From Acidicapsa ligni (GTDB lineage Bacteria > Acidobacteriota > Terriglobia > Terriglobales > Acidobacteriaceae): a stretch of 64,000 bases of DNA. Under the pieces are notes generated by a model. It worked only from the letters and a program-made list of their open reading frames with translations. It searched no databases and was not told where the DNA came from. Of this stretch, positions 8,934 through 17,083 are shown one piece after another. The position numbers and the translations under genes were made by a program. The stretch spans positions 1 through 64,000 of the forward strand of contig NZ_JAGSYG010000009.1 in assembly GCF_025685655.1 (NCBI RefSeq), written 5' to 3'. How positions within the stretch are numbered: the stretch's first letter is position 1; each line of letters starts with the position of its first letter.

Positions 8934-9968
8934 CTACACCAAGTTCCGCGGAAGCCGGCCCACATGGAGAATTGCGCTTTCGAGGAGAGCGCGCGCGGCC
9001 CAATCCGAAAGATCTAACGAGTGGGCTCCAGCAGCTTTCCCTCCAGCCTTCCCTGTAATACAGGCTGATACGAGCGGGAACAACGACTCGCGGCCTGTTA
9101 GCAAATGATTGTTCTCAAAGAATGTTGCGATTCGTTCTCGTTCAACTTTGATGGAATCCAGGACTTCCTGCATGCTGGCCTTCTTGTCTTGTTTCAGTAA
9201 CCGCAGGATAAGTTGTTTGTGAGCTTCTCCGGGAATACGGCGGACAATGCTTCCAGCTTCGAGTCCAGCGACGACCACCGCAGCCGTCTCACTCAAAGCA
9301 GATAAAGACTTGCATGAAAATTTGCTCCAGTCGCTCAGAACCCACCAGAGAAGGTCGATCTCCTCACGGTCGAGCGCTGCATTCACTCGCAGAGCATCGA
9401 TTGCTTTGGCTACGCCATTCTGTATCGCGGTTACAACTTTGGCCGTGTCGTAGGCTTCTGGCATCTTTACGGTTACAGCCGGAACCTCTTGCCGTGTCCT
9501 TGCTTTCCCTGAAGAGGCAAGCACAAGGTTTCGGGCAGTGCCTAGCAACTCCAGGCGCAACGCCTCCAGACGTTCCTCCGTGCGCGGAATCTGGAATCCT
9601 AGCCCTGACCAAAGACCGAGGGCCAGGACGTCCTGTCGACTCCAAACGCCATCGGTCGGAGCAGCATCCTCCAACCACTTCAAAGCGGCTAAGAGAGCAC
9701 AGGTCAGTATCTCTAGATCCTGGCCTTCGCGGACGAAAGAAGTGCTCTTTTCCTTGATCGCCGCCTCGACTTCCGTGACCCGTGCTTCGGGTAAGCTGCC
9801 ACCTTTGGCTACGCCTTTGGTCAAGTCGGCCGCTAACAGTAAAAGGTTATCTACACTTGCAAGGTCTTTATATTTCCCCGCCAGCGTACCTATCGCTTCG
9901 GTGCGCTTTTCCACGAGTTCGTCAGTCGGCGTTTTGTCAAAAATCCGTACATGTTGTGCAATGTTCAT
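8934..9968 (-). CDS. GTPase-associated all-helical protein (GASH-like)
   Basis: A 344-residue protein, predicted almost entirely helical from its heptad-like leucine/alanine pattern, with no catalytic motif. Start MNIAQHVRIFDKTPTDELVEKR, a VDNLLLLAADL helix, and an LTGRESLFPLVSA segment near the C-terminus fit the helical component (GASH domain) that accompanies the paired GTPases and GAP1 in conflict systems. It overlaps the metallophosphoesterase gene by 4 bp (9965-9968) and is followed after 2 bp by the Cys-cluster GTPase. A shield or adaptor role between effector and GTPases is an inference from context. Confidence 0.75.
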   Translation of the reverse strand: MNIAQHVRIFDKTPTDELVEKRTEAIGTLAGKYKDLASVDNLLLLAADLTKGVAKGGSLPEARVTEVEAAIKEKSTSFVREGQDLEILTCALLAALKWLEDAAPTDGVWSRQDVLALGLWSGLGFQIPRTEERLEALRLELLGTARNLVLASSGKARTRQEVPAVTVKMPEAYDTAKVVTAIQNGVAKAIDALRVNAALDREEIDLLWWVLSDWSKFSCKSLSALSETAAVVVAGLEAGSIVRRIPGEAHKQLILRLLKQDKKASMQEVLDSIKVERERIATFFENNHLLTGRESLFPLVSACITGKAGGKAAGAHSLDLSDWAARALLESAILHVGRLPRNLV

Positions 9969-11314
9969 GAGTTCTTCTCTCCGTCGGCAGATCCACCAAG
10001 AAATTTCTGAATTTCTGTTTCAAGCGCTTCAAGTTTTCCGCTCGATCTGAGTGAGTCGAGAGCCCTCCGCTCCAGCGGATGTGTCAGCGCCCCATTCCAG
10101 TTCTTTGGCAACGCGCCCATCTCGATCAGAATCGTCAACCTCTGCGTAGCAGTAAGGTCTCGAAAAAAACGAAGCAACAGGAAAGGAAACTTGTCCTCCA
10201 TGGCGCTCCTCTCTTCCTGTGAACCTGCATCGATCATTCCGCTGTTCACAGTATCGTTGTGTACGTCTTCAGCCGCACTCGTATCCTGAGATGAGATTGA
10301 AGCCATTTCCCTTGAAAGCACTTTGTCCTGAAAATTAGGGCAGCCGAGGGAGTGAGCAATCTTTTCAGCCCCAAAAGTTTTAATATTTGGCTCGAAGGCT
10401 GTTTTTGCCTGTGACCAGACTCTCGGGTGAATGGTCACCACAAGCGCATTCGCTATTTGGTCCCAGTCGAACTGCAGCAGGTTATAGGTGAAGGTGAACT
10501 CATCGTTCTCCAATGGAGGAACCGTAGCTCCCGCTGCGATCATCAAAAGATCACAACCGCTCTGTACGGGATCCACTGTGACCTGCGGGGTGTGTTCATG
10601 GCCCGAGATGAAGACACGCGCGCGGCTGCGCACGTATTGCCTTGCCTCTTCTGAGTCGCGTAACCAGGGAAGTGGGTGATGGCAGATCACCACAAGCTCC
10701 TCGCCAACTCTTCTTGGCAAGACCCGTTGTCGTGCTCCCAACAATAGCTTGCCTTTCTCATCCTTTTTCCCGCAGCATAGTGCCGAGTTCAACCCAATGA
10801 AGCGAAGGGTGCGGCCAGGCGCGAGTTCCACTGTGCGTTCGCCAGCCGTTCCACCTTCGCGGTCAAGCGGGCAATCATACGCTTCAGCAAAGTCCCGGTA
10901 GTCCTCAAACCTTCCGTAGAAGACCTCGCGGTCTTTTTCCAGTTCAAGAAAGTAGTCCAGGCGGAGCTCTCCGTTTTGCGTGATGTCAGCGAGCATCATC
11001 TCGGATGACCGGCAAATACCGTCCCGGTTGATATCGTGGTTTCCCGGCACAACTTGGATGTCCGTAATCTGGCAGCCCGCAACGCATGCTAAACGATCGA
11101 GCCATTCGCCCGCAGTCGTATATTGCACCTTGAATCCCGCATACGCTACGTCGCCACTGACGATGATTCCGTCAATCTTTCCGTTGGGTAGCTCTTGGAC
11201 AAGACGAGTTACATCGTCAATCAATCGTTCGCGTACATCGTCGTGCGTGAAAACAAGGCCGCCTTTTTCCTGCCCGAAATGAATGTCCGACAGATGTAGG
11301 AAAGCAACCGGCAC
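9965..11314 (-). CDS. Calcineurin-like metallophosphoesterase with C-terminal adaptor region (probable effector)
   Basis: A 449-residue protein. Residues 5-300 hold all metallophosphoesterase motifs: LSDIHFG, SGDVAYAG, VPGNHDIN, ICHHPLPW and ISGHEHTP, so the dinuclear metal site should be intact. A low-complexity Ser/Asp/Glu linker follows, then a small helical domain (about residues 370-440, starting FLLLRFFRDLTATQR) resembling the death-like adaptor regions that tie effectors to conflict-system GTPases. Starting GTG at 11314. It is the first gene of the operon and the only evident enzyme besides the GTPases, so it is the likely toxic effector (nucleotide or nucleic-acid phosphoesterase). 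The substrate cannot be told from sequence. A possible -35 TTGACA lies at 11356-11361 on the minus strand. Confidence 0.85.
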   Translation of the reverse strand: MPVAFLHLSDIHFGQEKGGLVFTHDDVRERLIDDVTRLVQELPNGKIDGIIVSGDVAYAGFKVQYTTAGEWLDRLACVAGCQITDIQVVPGNHDINRDGICRSSEMMLADITQNGELRLDYFLELEKDREVFYGRFEDYRDFAEAYDCPLDREGGTAGERTVELAPGRTLRFIGLNSALCCGKKDEKGKLLLGARQRVLPRRVGEELVVICHHPLPWLRDSEEARQYVRSRARVFISGHEHTPQVTVDPVQSGCDLLMIAAGATVPPLENDEFTFTYNLLQFDWDQIANALVVTIHPRVWSQAKTAFEPNIKTFGAEKIAHSLGCPNFQDKVLSREMASISSQDTSAAEDVHNDTVNSGMIDAGSQEERSAMEDKFPFLLLRFFRDLTATQRLTILIEMGALPKNWNGALTHPLERRALDSLRSSGKLEALETEIQKFLGGSADGEKNS

Positions 11315-11555
11315 GCCAGCTCACAATTCAACGCAAAATCATAATGGAGATGCTATGTCAAGGATTGTAAATGGTTTTCCCTGCAACGTTTCGTCTCCAC
11401 ATATCCTGAAAAGTTGCCGTGTGCCATGTAGCGCTGCGCCACCGGCGCCGTGAGGGGGATCGACCGCGGCTGTGCATGCGGAGCGTACCTCTACGCGATG
11501 TTCGGGCTCGCTATTCGATCCGTTTGGTCAGATTTTGCGGCGAAAGGAAATTGAG

Positions 11556-11855
11556 ATGATAACCATCGTTTCTTGCTCGACCTCAGATGCGGATAGGCTT
11601 CTTGGCTTGGCCGATCAGTTTCTCGATGACTGGGCTGAAGATGCTGTCCAGGAAGGCAAACGGGATGAGGACTATGAACAGCGTTCGGCTGAATGGTCGG
11701 CGATCCGCCCACTCCTGATTTCGGCTCCCGCACTGCTCAAAGGGTTGAAGGAGATTGCCATTTGCTGTGAGGGATCCCCCGACCAGATAGCGATTTGTTG
11801 TGTTGAAATTGCGCGAACTGCTATGGCTGGGCTCGTGATCGAGGACCAGGTATGA
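11556..11855 (+). CDS. small phage-type hypothetical protein
   Basis: A 99-residue acidic protein starting MITIVSCSTSDADRLLGLAD; AAAGGAAA precedes the ATG at 11556. The segment RPLLISAPALLKGLKE resembles the ALLEALK helix of many short phage and plasmid proteins, but I cannot name a family. It resumes the plus-strand backbone after the conflict operon and overlaps the next gene by ATGA (11852-11855), so the two are translationally coupled. Confidence 0.65.
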   Translation: MITIVSCSTSDADRLLGLADQFLDDWAEDAVQEGKRDEDYEQRSAEWSAIRPLLISAPALLKGLKEIAICCEGSPDQIAICCVEIARTAMAGLVIEDQV

Positions 11856-12166
11856 AGCGGAAGACTGCACAATCAAACTCGAATTCAAGAACGCGCCCAT
11901 CCCAGTCGGCCTCCGCCGGTCTACAAGAGGCGATCCACGGATCGCTCTACAGCGAAGTTACGGGCAAGATCGTTGACTATATTCGGTACGCAGATCAGTC
12001 CAGCGGCTGGCCTGCGTTTGAGATCCGATTCACGGATGGGATGTTCCTTCTCATTGAGCCGCTTCCACGCGTTGAGTTTCGAGTGCGTTTCCTGAAGACC
12101 ACCGGCGGGAACATCGAGACTCTCCGAGACTACGGGGTCTTACCTGGGCCACCAAGTGGCGAATGA
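11852..12166 (+). CDS. hypothetical protein related to the gene at 18569
   Basis: A 104-residue protein with a basic, Ser-rich N-terminus and a C-terminal beta-type domain: GKIVDYIRY, FEIRFTDGMFLLIEP, then LRDYGVLP. The same succession of motifs (VVRLMTIYED, HIEFTDGTTFSA, LRDYSAP) recurs in the 73-residue protein at 18569-18790, so the two share a small unnamed domain. It ends just before a perfect bidirectional hairpin terminator. Function unknown. Confidence 0.65.
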   Translation: MKRKTAQSNSNSRTRPSQSASAGLQEAIHGSLYSEVTGKIVDYIRYADQSSGWPAFEIRFTDGMFLLIEPLPRVEFRVRFLKTTGGNIETLRDYGVLPGPPSGE

Positions 12167-12177
12167 CGCTCCGTACC

Positions 12178-12204
12178 AAAACTCGCACGACGCGTGCGAG
12201 TTTT
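12178..12204. terminator. bidirectional rho-independent terminator
   Basis: Perfect 12-bp stem AAAACTCGCACG / CGTGCGAGTTTT with a 3-nt ACG loop, with A-run and T-run flanks on both sides. It lies between the convergent genes ending at 12166 (+) and 12218 (-), so it should stop transcription from both. Confidence 0.9.
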
Positions 12205-12217
12205 GTAAACCATTCAT

Positions 12218-13279
12218 TTATAGCTTCTTAGAGAGGCCAGATTCATCCTCGAACCCGGCCAGGAGAGAGGCAACCTGATCGGGGCTCGGGAGCTGCCCCT
12301 GAAGGTCTTTGGGGACATCTGATGTGACGGAATAGGCGGACACCCCAATCGGCGCGGAGGCTTGCTTCAGAGCATACTCGACAACCGTCCGATTCTTGGA
12401 TTTGCAGAGGATGATACCGATCGAGGGCTGTTCATCGGGCAGCCGGACAGTCTCGTCAAGCACCGAGAGATAAAACTGCATCTTTCCAACGAACTCCGGC
12501 TCGAACTCTCCAATCTTTAGTTCCAAGGCGACCAACGCTCGCAACCGGCGGTGGTAGAGGAGCAGGTCGATGAAGAACTCACGCTCCCCGACCTGAACCC
12601 TGTATTGGCTGCCGGCGAAGGTGAACATGTCACCCATCTCTCGCAGAAAGTGCTCGACACGGCCTGTTAGGGCGCGCTCAAGTTCCTTCTCACTGTGTTC
12701 ATTCTCCAGATCGAGGAACGCGAAGGTGTATTCATCCTTGACCGCCAATCTTGCCTGGATGCTGACGCTCTCTGGAAGCGCTGTTTCGAAGTTGGTCTGA
12801 CTGTTCAGTGTCCGGTGAAGAACCTTGTTCTCGATCTGGTGGACGAGGACGTCGCGAGTCCAACCATATTTTCTGCAACTGCGAATGTAGAACTCTCGCT
12901 CCTCTTCGCTCTTGCACTTCTCAAGGATCGTGATGTTATGCGACCAGCCAATTTCTCGCACGAGCTGTGCGAGTTTTTCATTTGTCCCGTAAGCCTCGTA
13001 GAAAGTCTTCATGCGCCACAAGTTAGCGGCGGAGAATCCGTTCGCTCCGGGAAATTCCTCGCGGAGATCTCGGGCGAGATTGCCGACAACGGACTTGCCC
13101 CAGGTATCCCCCTGTTGCCTCTCTACGATCATGCGGCCAATGTCCATGTAAAGGGTGATCAGTCCTTGGTTGACGACGCGCAATGCGTCGAGCTGGGCGG
13201 ACCGGATTCGCTCCTTGAGAGCCCTGAGGAGCCGTTCGTATTCCTGTGGTGAAGCCAAAGTATTCGTCAAGACCGGCAA
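12218..13279 (-). CDS. YhcG/DUF1016-family PDDEXK nuclease
   Basis: A 353-residue protein. The N-terminal DUF1016 part shows GLITLYMDIGRMI, WGKSVVGNLARDL, FSAANLWRMKTFYEAY and IGWSHNITIL; the C-terminal nuclease domain has the PDDEXK pattern in FFIDLLLYHRRLRALVALELK. Members of this family are associated with restriction-type loci and genome islands and are thought to cut DNA. The start appears to be TTG at 13279, after a GGGGATGGA sequence. It is a single minus-strand gene inside plus-strand accessory DNA, with its own terminator, so it was probably inserted as cargo. Confidence 0.9.
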   Translation of the reverse strand: MPVLTNTLASPQEYERLLRALKERIRSAQLDALRVVNQGLITLYMDIGRMIVERQQGDTWGKSVVGNLARDLREEFPGANGFSAANLWRMKTFYEAYGTNEKLAQLVREIGWSHNITILEKCKSEEEREFYIRSCRKYGWTRDVLVHQIENKVLHRTLNSQTNFETALPESVSIQARLAVKDEYTFAFLDLENEHSEKELERALTGRVEHFLREMGDMFTFAGSQYRVQVGEREFFIDLLLYHRRLRALVALELKIGEFEPEFVGKMQFYLSVLDETVRLPDEQPSIGIILCKSKNRTVVEYALKQASAPIGVSAYSVTSDVPKDLQGQLPSPDQVASLLAGFEDESGLSKKL

Positions 13280-13374
13280 TCCATCCCCATTCAGTTTATC
13301 CGTAAACGCGACCTAACCCGCACACCCCTCCCTCGGGTCGAGTAAGCCTCAACTTCTACCTTCAAGGACAATCA

Positions 13375-14385
13375 ATGAAACCCTCCAAGCTCTATGAAGC
13401 GCTTCATGCGCTCATTGGCGAGCGTGTGCCCCTGCATATCTGGGGACCATGCGGCGTCGGCAAATCTCAGATCGTCGGGCAGGTTGCCGCCGACCTCAAC
13501 TACAACTTCCTCGATGTACGCGCTGTGCAGCTCGATCCCGTCGATCTTCGCGGTCTGCCGCGCATTGCGTCGGACCAGACCGAATGGGTGCCCCCTAAGT
13601 TTCTTCCCACCACCGGCAAGGGCATCCTGTTTCTCGACGAGCTGACCTCCGCGCCCCAGATGACGCAGGCAGGCTGCTATCAGCTCGTCCTCGATCGCAA
13701 GCTTGGCGAGTACGAACTGCCTGAGGGATGGGTCGTTATTGCTGCCGGAAACCCCGCCTCCGAGCGCGGCGTTCACTTCGCGATGCCGCGGCCTCTGCGC
13801 AACCGGTTCGTGCATTTGGAACTCGAGGCCGACCTCGAAGACTGGTGCAAGTGGGCGGTGAAGGCCCGCGTGCGGCCGGAGATCATCGCCTTTCTGCGTT
13901 TCAAGCCGGAGCTGCTGCATACGGCGGATACGACGGCCGACGCCAACGCGTGGCCGACTCCACGTTCCTGGGAGATGGCTTCGAATGTTCTCTGCGGAAT
14001 CGCCGGCCGGCAGAAAGCCGCCCTGCTGTCTGGAACCAGCGAGTTCGAGGCGCAGCTTCTGGACGGGACTGTCGGCGAAGCGGCAGCTTCGGAGCTTGTC
14101 GCATTCCTCCGGCTGTTTCGCCAGTTGCCCTCGATCGACGAGATTCTGCTCAACCCCACAACGGCTGTGGTGCCCACGGAGCCATCAACCCAGATCGCCA
14201 TCGCGACGGCGCTGGGGCGTGTGCTGACCGACAACTCCATCGCCAGGGGGCTCACCTATCTCGACCGCATGCCAACCGAGATGCGGGTGATGGCTGTTCG
14301 CGATGTCGCGGCGCGGGAGACCGCCATTACACATACTCCGGAGTTCATCCGCTTCGGAGTGGAATATCGGGAGGCAATTCAATGA
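13375..14385 (+). CDS. MoxR-type AAA+ ATPase
   Basis: A 336-residue AAA+ protein (AAA_5/MoxR class). Walker A is GPCGVGKS near residue 24; Walker B is GILFLDELTSAP near residue 86; sensor 1 is in VVIAAGNPASERG, followed by MPRPLRNRFVHLELE with the arginine finger. MoxR ATPases act as chaperones with VWA-domain proteins to mature or remodel complexes. Here the VWA partner is encoded two genes downstream. The stop overlaps the next start (ATGA, 14382-14385), so the trio is one translational unit. Confidence 0.9.
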   Translation: MKPSKLYEALHALIGERVPLHIWGPCGVGKSQIVGQVAADLNYNFLDVRAVQLDPVDLRGLPRIASDQTEWVPPKFLPTTGKGILFLDELTSAPQMTQAGCYQLVLDRKLGEYELPEGWVVIAAGNPASERGVHFAMPRPLRNRFVHLELEADLEDWCKWAVKARVRPEIIAFLRFKPELLHTADTTADANAWPTPRSWEMASNVLCGIAGRQKAALLSGTSEFEAQLLDGTVGEAAASELVAFLRLFRQLPSIDEILLNPTTAVVPTEPSTQIAIATALGRVLTDNSIARGLTYLDRMPTEMRVMAVRDVAARETAITHTPEFIRFGVEYREAIQ

Positions 14386-15320
14386 TTACGGAACGCGCTA
14401 TGCTCGCGGCGGTTCATATCAGCATCTGGACCGCCGTCAAACACGACCGCAAAGTCAGCCGCGATGTCGCCGATCAACATGGGGCGCACCAGAGCGCCGG
14501 CCGATACAACAAGCAACTCCTCCGCGGCGCGGACAAGCTCGATGACCTGCGCACGCTCGCCGGTCAGATACGTCAGCATTTCTACAAGATCACCCTGCCT
14601 TGGTCCGATGAGGGCTTTCGGCTGTTGCCGTCCAACTTCTACTTCGACCTGATGGAGAGGATGCGCGAGTTCGAGGCCAGCTTCGAGCAGGGCGTGGATA
14701 GCTTCCTTGCGGTATATCCCCAGTACATCGACCAGGTGCGCCCTGAGTTGAACGGGCTCTTTCGAGAGGAGGACTATCCCTCAGCCGAGAAACTGCGGGC
14801 GAAGTTCGGCGTCAAGCTGGAGATTCTGCCGATCCCCTCCGGTACGGACTTTCGGGTCCAGATGTCGGCGGATGAACAGGCCCGCGTCTCGCGCGAGATC
14901 GATGCCAACGTCCGCCAGTCACTGACCCGAGGCACTGAGGACCTATGGAAGAGGCTTCGCGAAGTCGTCTCCCACATGGTTGACCGCCTGAATGAGCCTG
15001 AATCACGCTTTCACGGATCTCTGGTCACGAACGTCTTCGATCTGGTGGAGATTCTTCCGCGCCTTAATGTCAACGGGGACGAAGATCTGAACCGGTTCGC
15101 GGAGCAGGTGAAGCAGAGACTCTGCAACTATTCCGCGCAGGACCTCAAGAAACACGACCTCCTTCGCGTAACGACCGCAGCCGACGCGGCGAACATCGTC
15201 GCGCAGATGGACGGCCTCCTTCAGAACCGCGAGGTACTCGCGCAACCCGAGGTCGATGAAGGGCCAAGCGTCGAGAGCATCTTTACCCACATGTCGGCCT
15301 ACATGGAGGCGGCGGCATGA
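14382..15320 (+). CDS. DUF3150-like protein
   Basis: A 312-residue protein beginning MITERAMLAAVHISIW, followed by a helical region with RDVADQHGAHQSAGRYNKQL and later LWKRLREVVSHMVDRL and FHGSLVTNVFDLVEILP. This matches my memory of DUF3150, a family of phages and mobile elements repeatedly encoded beside a MoxR ATPase and a VWA protein. No catalytic motif is visible. Overlaps with both neighbours by 4 bp indicate stoichiometric co-translation, so it is probably a structural or adaptor subunit of the MoxR/VWA assembly. Confidence 0.75.
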   Translation: MITERAMLAAVHISIWTAVKHDRKVSRDVADQHGAHQSAGRYNKQLLRGADKLDDLRTLAGQIRQHFYKITLPWSDEGFRLLPSNFYFDLMERMREFEASFEQGVDSFLAVYPQYIDQVRPELNGLFREEDYPSAEKLRAKFGVKLEILPIPSGTDFRVQMSADEQARVSREIDANVRQSLTRGTEDLWKRLREVVSHMVDRLNEPESRFHGSLVTNVFDLVEILPRLNVNGDEDLNRFAEQVKQRLCNYSAQDLKKHDLLRVTTAADAANIVAQMDGLLQNREVLAQPEVDEGPSVESIFTHMSAYMEAAA

Positions 15321-16504
15321 AGGCTCAGACAATCATCGAGCAGCGCCTCCAGAAGGCGCGCACCATTCTGTTGCTAGACCATCCGTTCTTTGGTTCACTC
15401 CTGTTCCGCTTGAAGGGACGGGAGAGCCGTGCCATCAAGACAATGGCGACGGATGGTATCTCGATCTACTACAACCCCGACTTTGTGGAGACCCTCAACG
15501 CAGCTACCCTCTGCGGGACGCTGGCCCACGAGGTTTTGCATCCCGCCCTCCATCATCATGTACGTCGTTCCGGGCGCGATCCCAAGCGGTGGAACGAGGC
15601 TTGCGACTATGCGATCAATCCGCTGCTCCTCGATGCCGGACTTCATCTGCCTGAGCGAGTCTTGGTAGAAGATCGCTTCCGTGGGATGAGTGCCGAGCAG
15701 ATCTACAACCAGCTCCAGACCGAGGCTGAACAAGAGCCCGGAGATTCGGACAAAGGGGGCGATTCTGGCGGAAACGGAACTGGCGATTCTGGAGAGATTT
15801 CCGCTCCGGTCACGGAAGGGGGCATTGGGCAGGTTCTCGATGCGCCGGTAGGTGACGATGGAACGCCCTCGGTTGAAGAGCAGGCGCGGGAGTGGAGCGT
15901 TGCCGTCAACCAGGCAGCCACGCTTGCAAAACAGGCCGGCAAGGTTCCCGCAGGCATCGGACGAGCGCTTGAGGGAGCGGCCGAAGCGACGGTCGATTGG
16001 CGGGAGCTGCTGCGCCGGCTTTGGTCCGAGACCACACCCGCGGACTATAGCTGGATGCGCCCCAACCGTCGCCACATCTGGGCCGGCCTGTATCTGCCCG
16101 GCGTATTCCGGGAGGGCGTGGGTGAAGTGGCCGTCGCAGTCGATTGCTCGGGTTCGGTGAACTCGCGGCAGTTGCGTCTCTTCGAGGCAGAGCTTCGTTC
16201 TATTCTCGAGGGGCAGCGCCCGGAACGGGTCTACGTCCTCTATTTCGACGCCGTTGTGCAGAACGTGGAGATCTTCGAAGCGGGACAAGGGGTATCCCTC
16301 AACCCAGTGGGAGGCGGGGGCACCGAGTTCAGGCCATGCTTTGATTGGCTCGAAGAGCACGGCATAGTTCCCCAGACGCTTGTGTTTCTCACCGACTTGT
16401 ATGGATCGTTTCCAGATTCCGAACCGTCGTATCCGGTCCTGTGGGCATCGACGGGCGGGCGCCGAGCCCCTTTCGGCGAGGTCGTTCCGATACAAGCCGC
16501 GTGA
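15317..16504 (+). CDS. VWA-like protein with metallopeptidase-like N-terminus (DUF2201)
   Basis: A 395-residue two-domain protein. The N-terminal domain carries the zincin-like motif LAHEVLHPALHHH near residues 70-80 (DUF2201_N type). A Gly/Asp/Ser-rich linker follows (about 140-190), then a VWA-like domain with VAVAVDCSGSVNS as the metal-ion-dependent adhesion motif, VYVLYFDA and the TLVFLTDLYG strand. It is the third gene of the MoxR / DUF3150 / VWA unit (ATGA overlap). VWA partners usually recruit substrates for MoxR ATPases; a peptidase activity of the N-terminal domain is possible but unproven. Confidence 0.88.
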   Translation: MKAQTIIEQRLQKARTILLLDHPFFGSLLFRLKGRESRAIKTMATDGISIYYNPDFVETLNAATLCGTLAHEVLHPALHHHVRRSGRDPKRWNEACDYAINPLLLDAGLHLPERVLVEDRFRGMSAEQIYNQLQTEAEQEPGDSDKGGDSGGNGTGDSGEISAPVTEGGIGQVLDAPVGDDGTPSVEEQAREWSVAVNQAATLAKQAGKVPAGIGRALEGAAEATVDWRELLRRLWSETTPADYSWMRPNRRHIWAGLYLPGVFREGVGEVAVAVDCSGSVNSRQLRLFEAELRSILEGQRPERVYVLYFDAVVQNVEIFEAGQGVSLNPVGGGGTEFRPCFDWLEEHGIVPQTLVFLTDLYGSFPDSEPSYPVLWASTGGRRAPFGEVVPIQAA

Positions 16505-16553
16505 TCCTTTCAGATCGACTGACAGTACGCGTGACTCTACAAAGGAGGGTCCA

Positions 16554-17012
16554 ATGGACAAGGTATGTCAGATCTTCACCGACGGTTCCGCTATCGGTAA
16601 TCCCGGGCCCTCCGGATGGGGTGCGGTCATCATCCAGGGGAAAGAGCGGCGCGAGCTGTCCGGTGGATTTCCGTGGGCCACTATCTCTGAGATGGAACTT
16701 CTCGCCGCGGTTGAGGCCCTGCGTTCGATCCCGCATGGAACACGCGTCGAGCTGCACTCTGACTCCGAACTCCTGATCCACGGGATGCGGGGTTTCGTCT
16801 TTCGCTGGCGGAGTCAAGGATGGAAAAACCGTCGCGGTGCGCCGCTTCACCATCGAGACCTCTGGATGCAGCTCATTGAGTTGGATGGGCGGTTTCGCAT
16901 TCAGTGGCGATGGCTGCGGGGCCACAACGGACACCCATTGCAGTGCCGTGCCGATGCTCTAGCCTACGGAGCGGCTAGAAGCCTCGCGTTCACGCAGCGC
17001 CTTGCGGCTTGA
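16554..17012 (+). CDS. rnhA: Ribonuclease HI
   Basis: A 152-residue RNase HI that cleaves the RNA strand of RNA/DNA hybrids. All acidic catalytic positions are visible: FTDGSAIGNPGPSGWG (first Asp), ISEMELLAAVEAL (Glu), LHSDSELLIHGM (second Asp) and CRADALAYGA (last Asp). The ATG at 16554 has AAAGGAGGG 6 bp upstream. Being in the accessory block rather than beside housekeeping genes, it is probably an element-borne copy used in plasmid or phage replication. The usual C-terminal WVxGHxG is present as WLRGHNGHP. Confidence 0.92.
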   Translation: MDKVCQIFTDGSAIGNPGPSGWGAVIIQGKERRELSGGFPWATISEMELLAAVEALRSIPHGTRVELHSDSELLIHGMRGFVFRWRSQGWKNRRGAPLHHRDLWMQLIELDGRFRIQWRWLRGHNGHPLQCRADALAYGAARSLAFTQRLAA

Positions 17013-17083
17013 CCCCGCATTTTCCTCTGCCGTCCTGGCTTGTGCTGAAGGGCAACCACAATCTTTGAAATGGAGAATTTGCG

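Noticed and set aside
13728-15320. 530-residue extension of the DUF3150-like gene
   Set aside because: Upstream part overlaps the MoxR gene in another frame and looks random; ATG at 14382 with ATGA overlap is better.
15395-16561. 388-residue minus-strand ORF
   Set aside because: Antisense to the VWA protein; no family signature.
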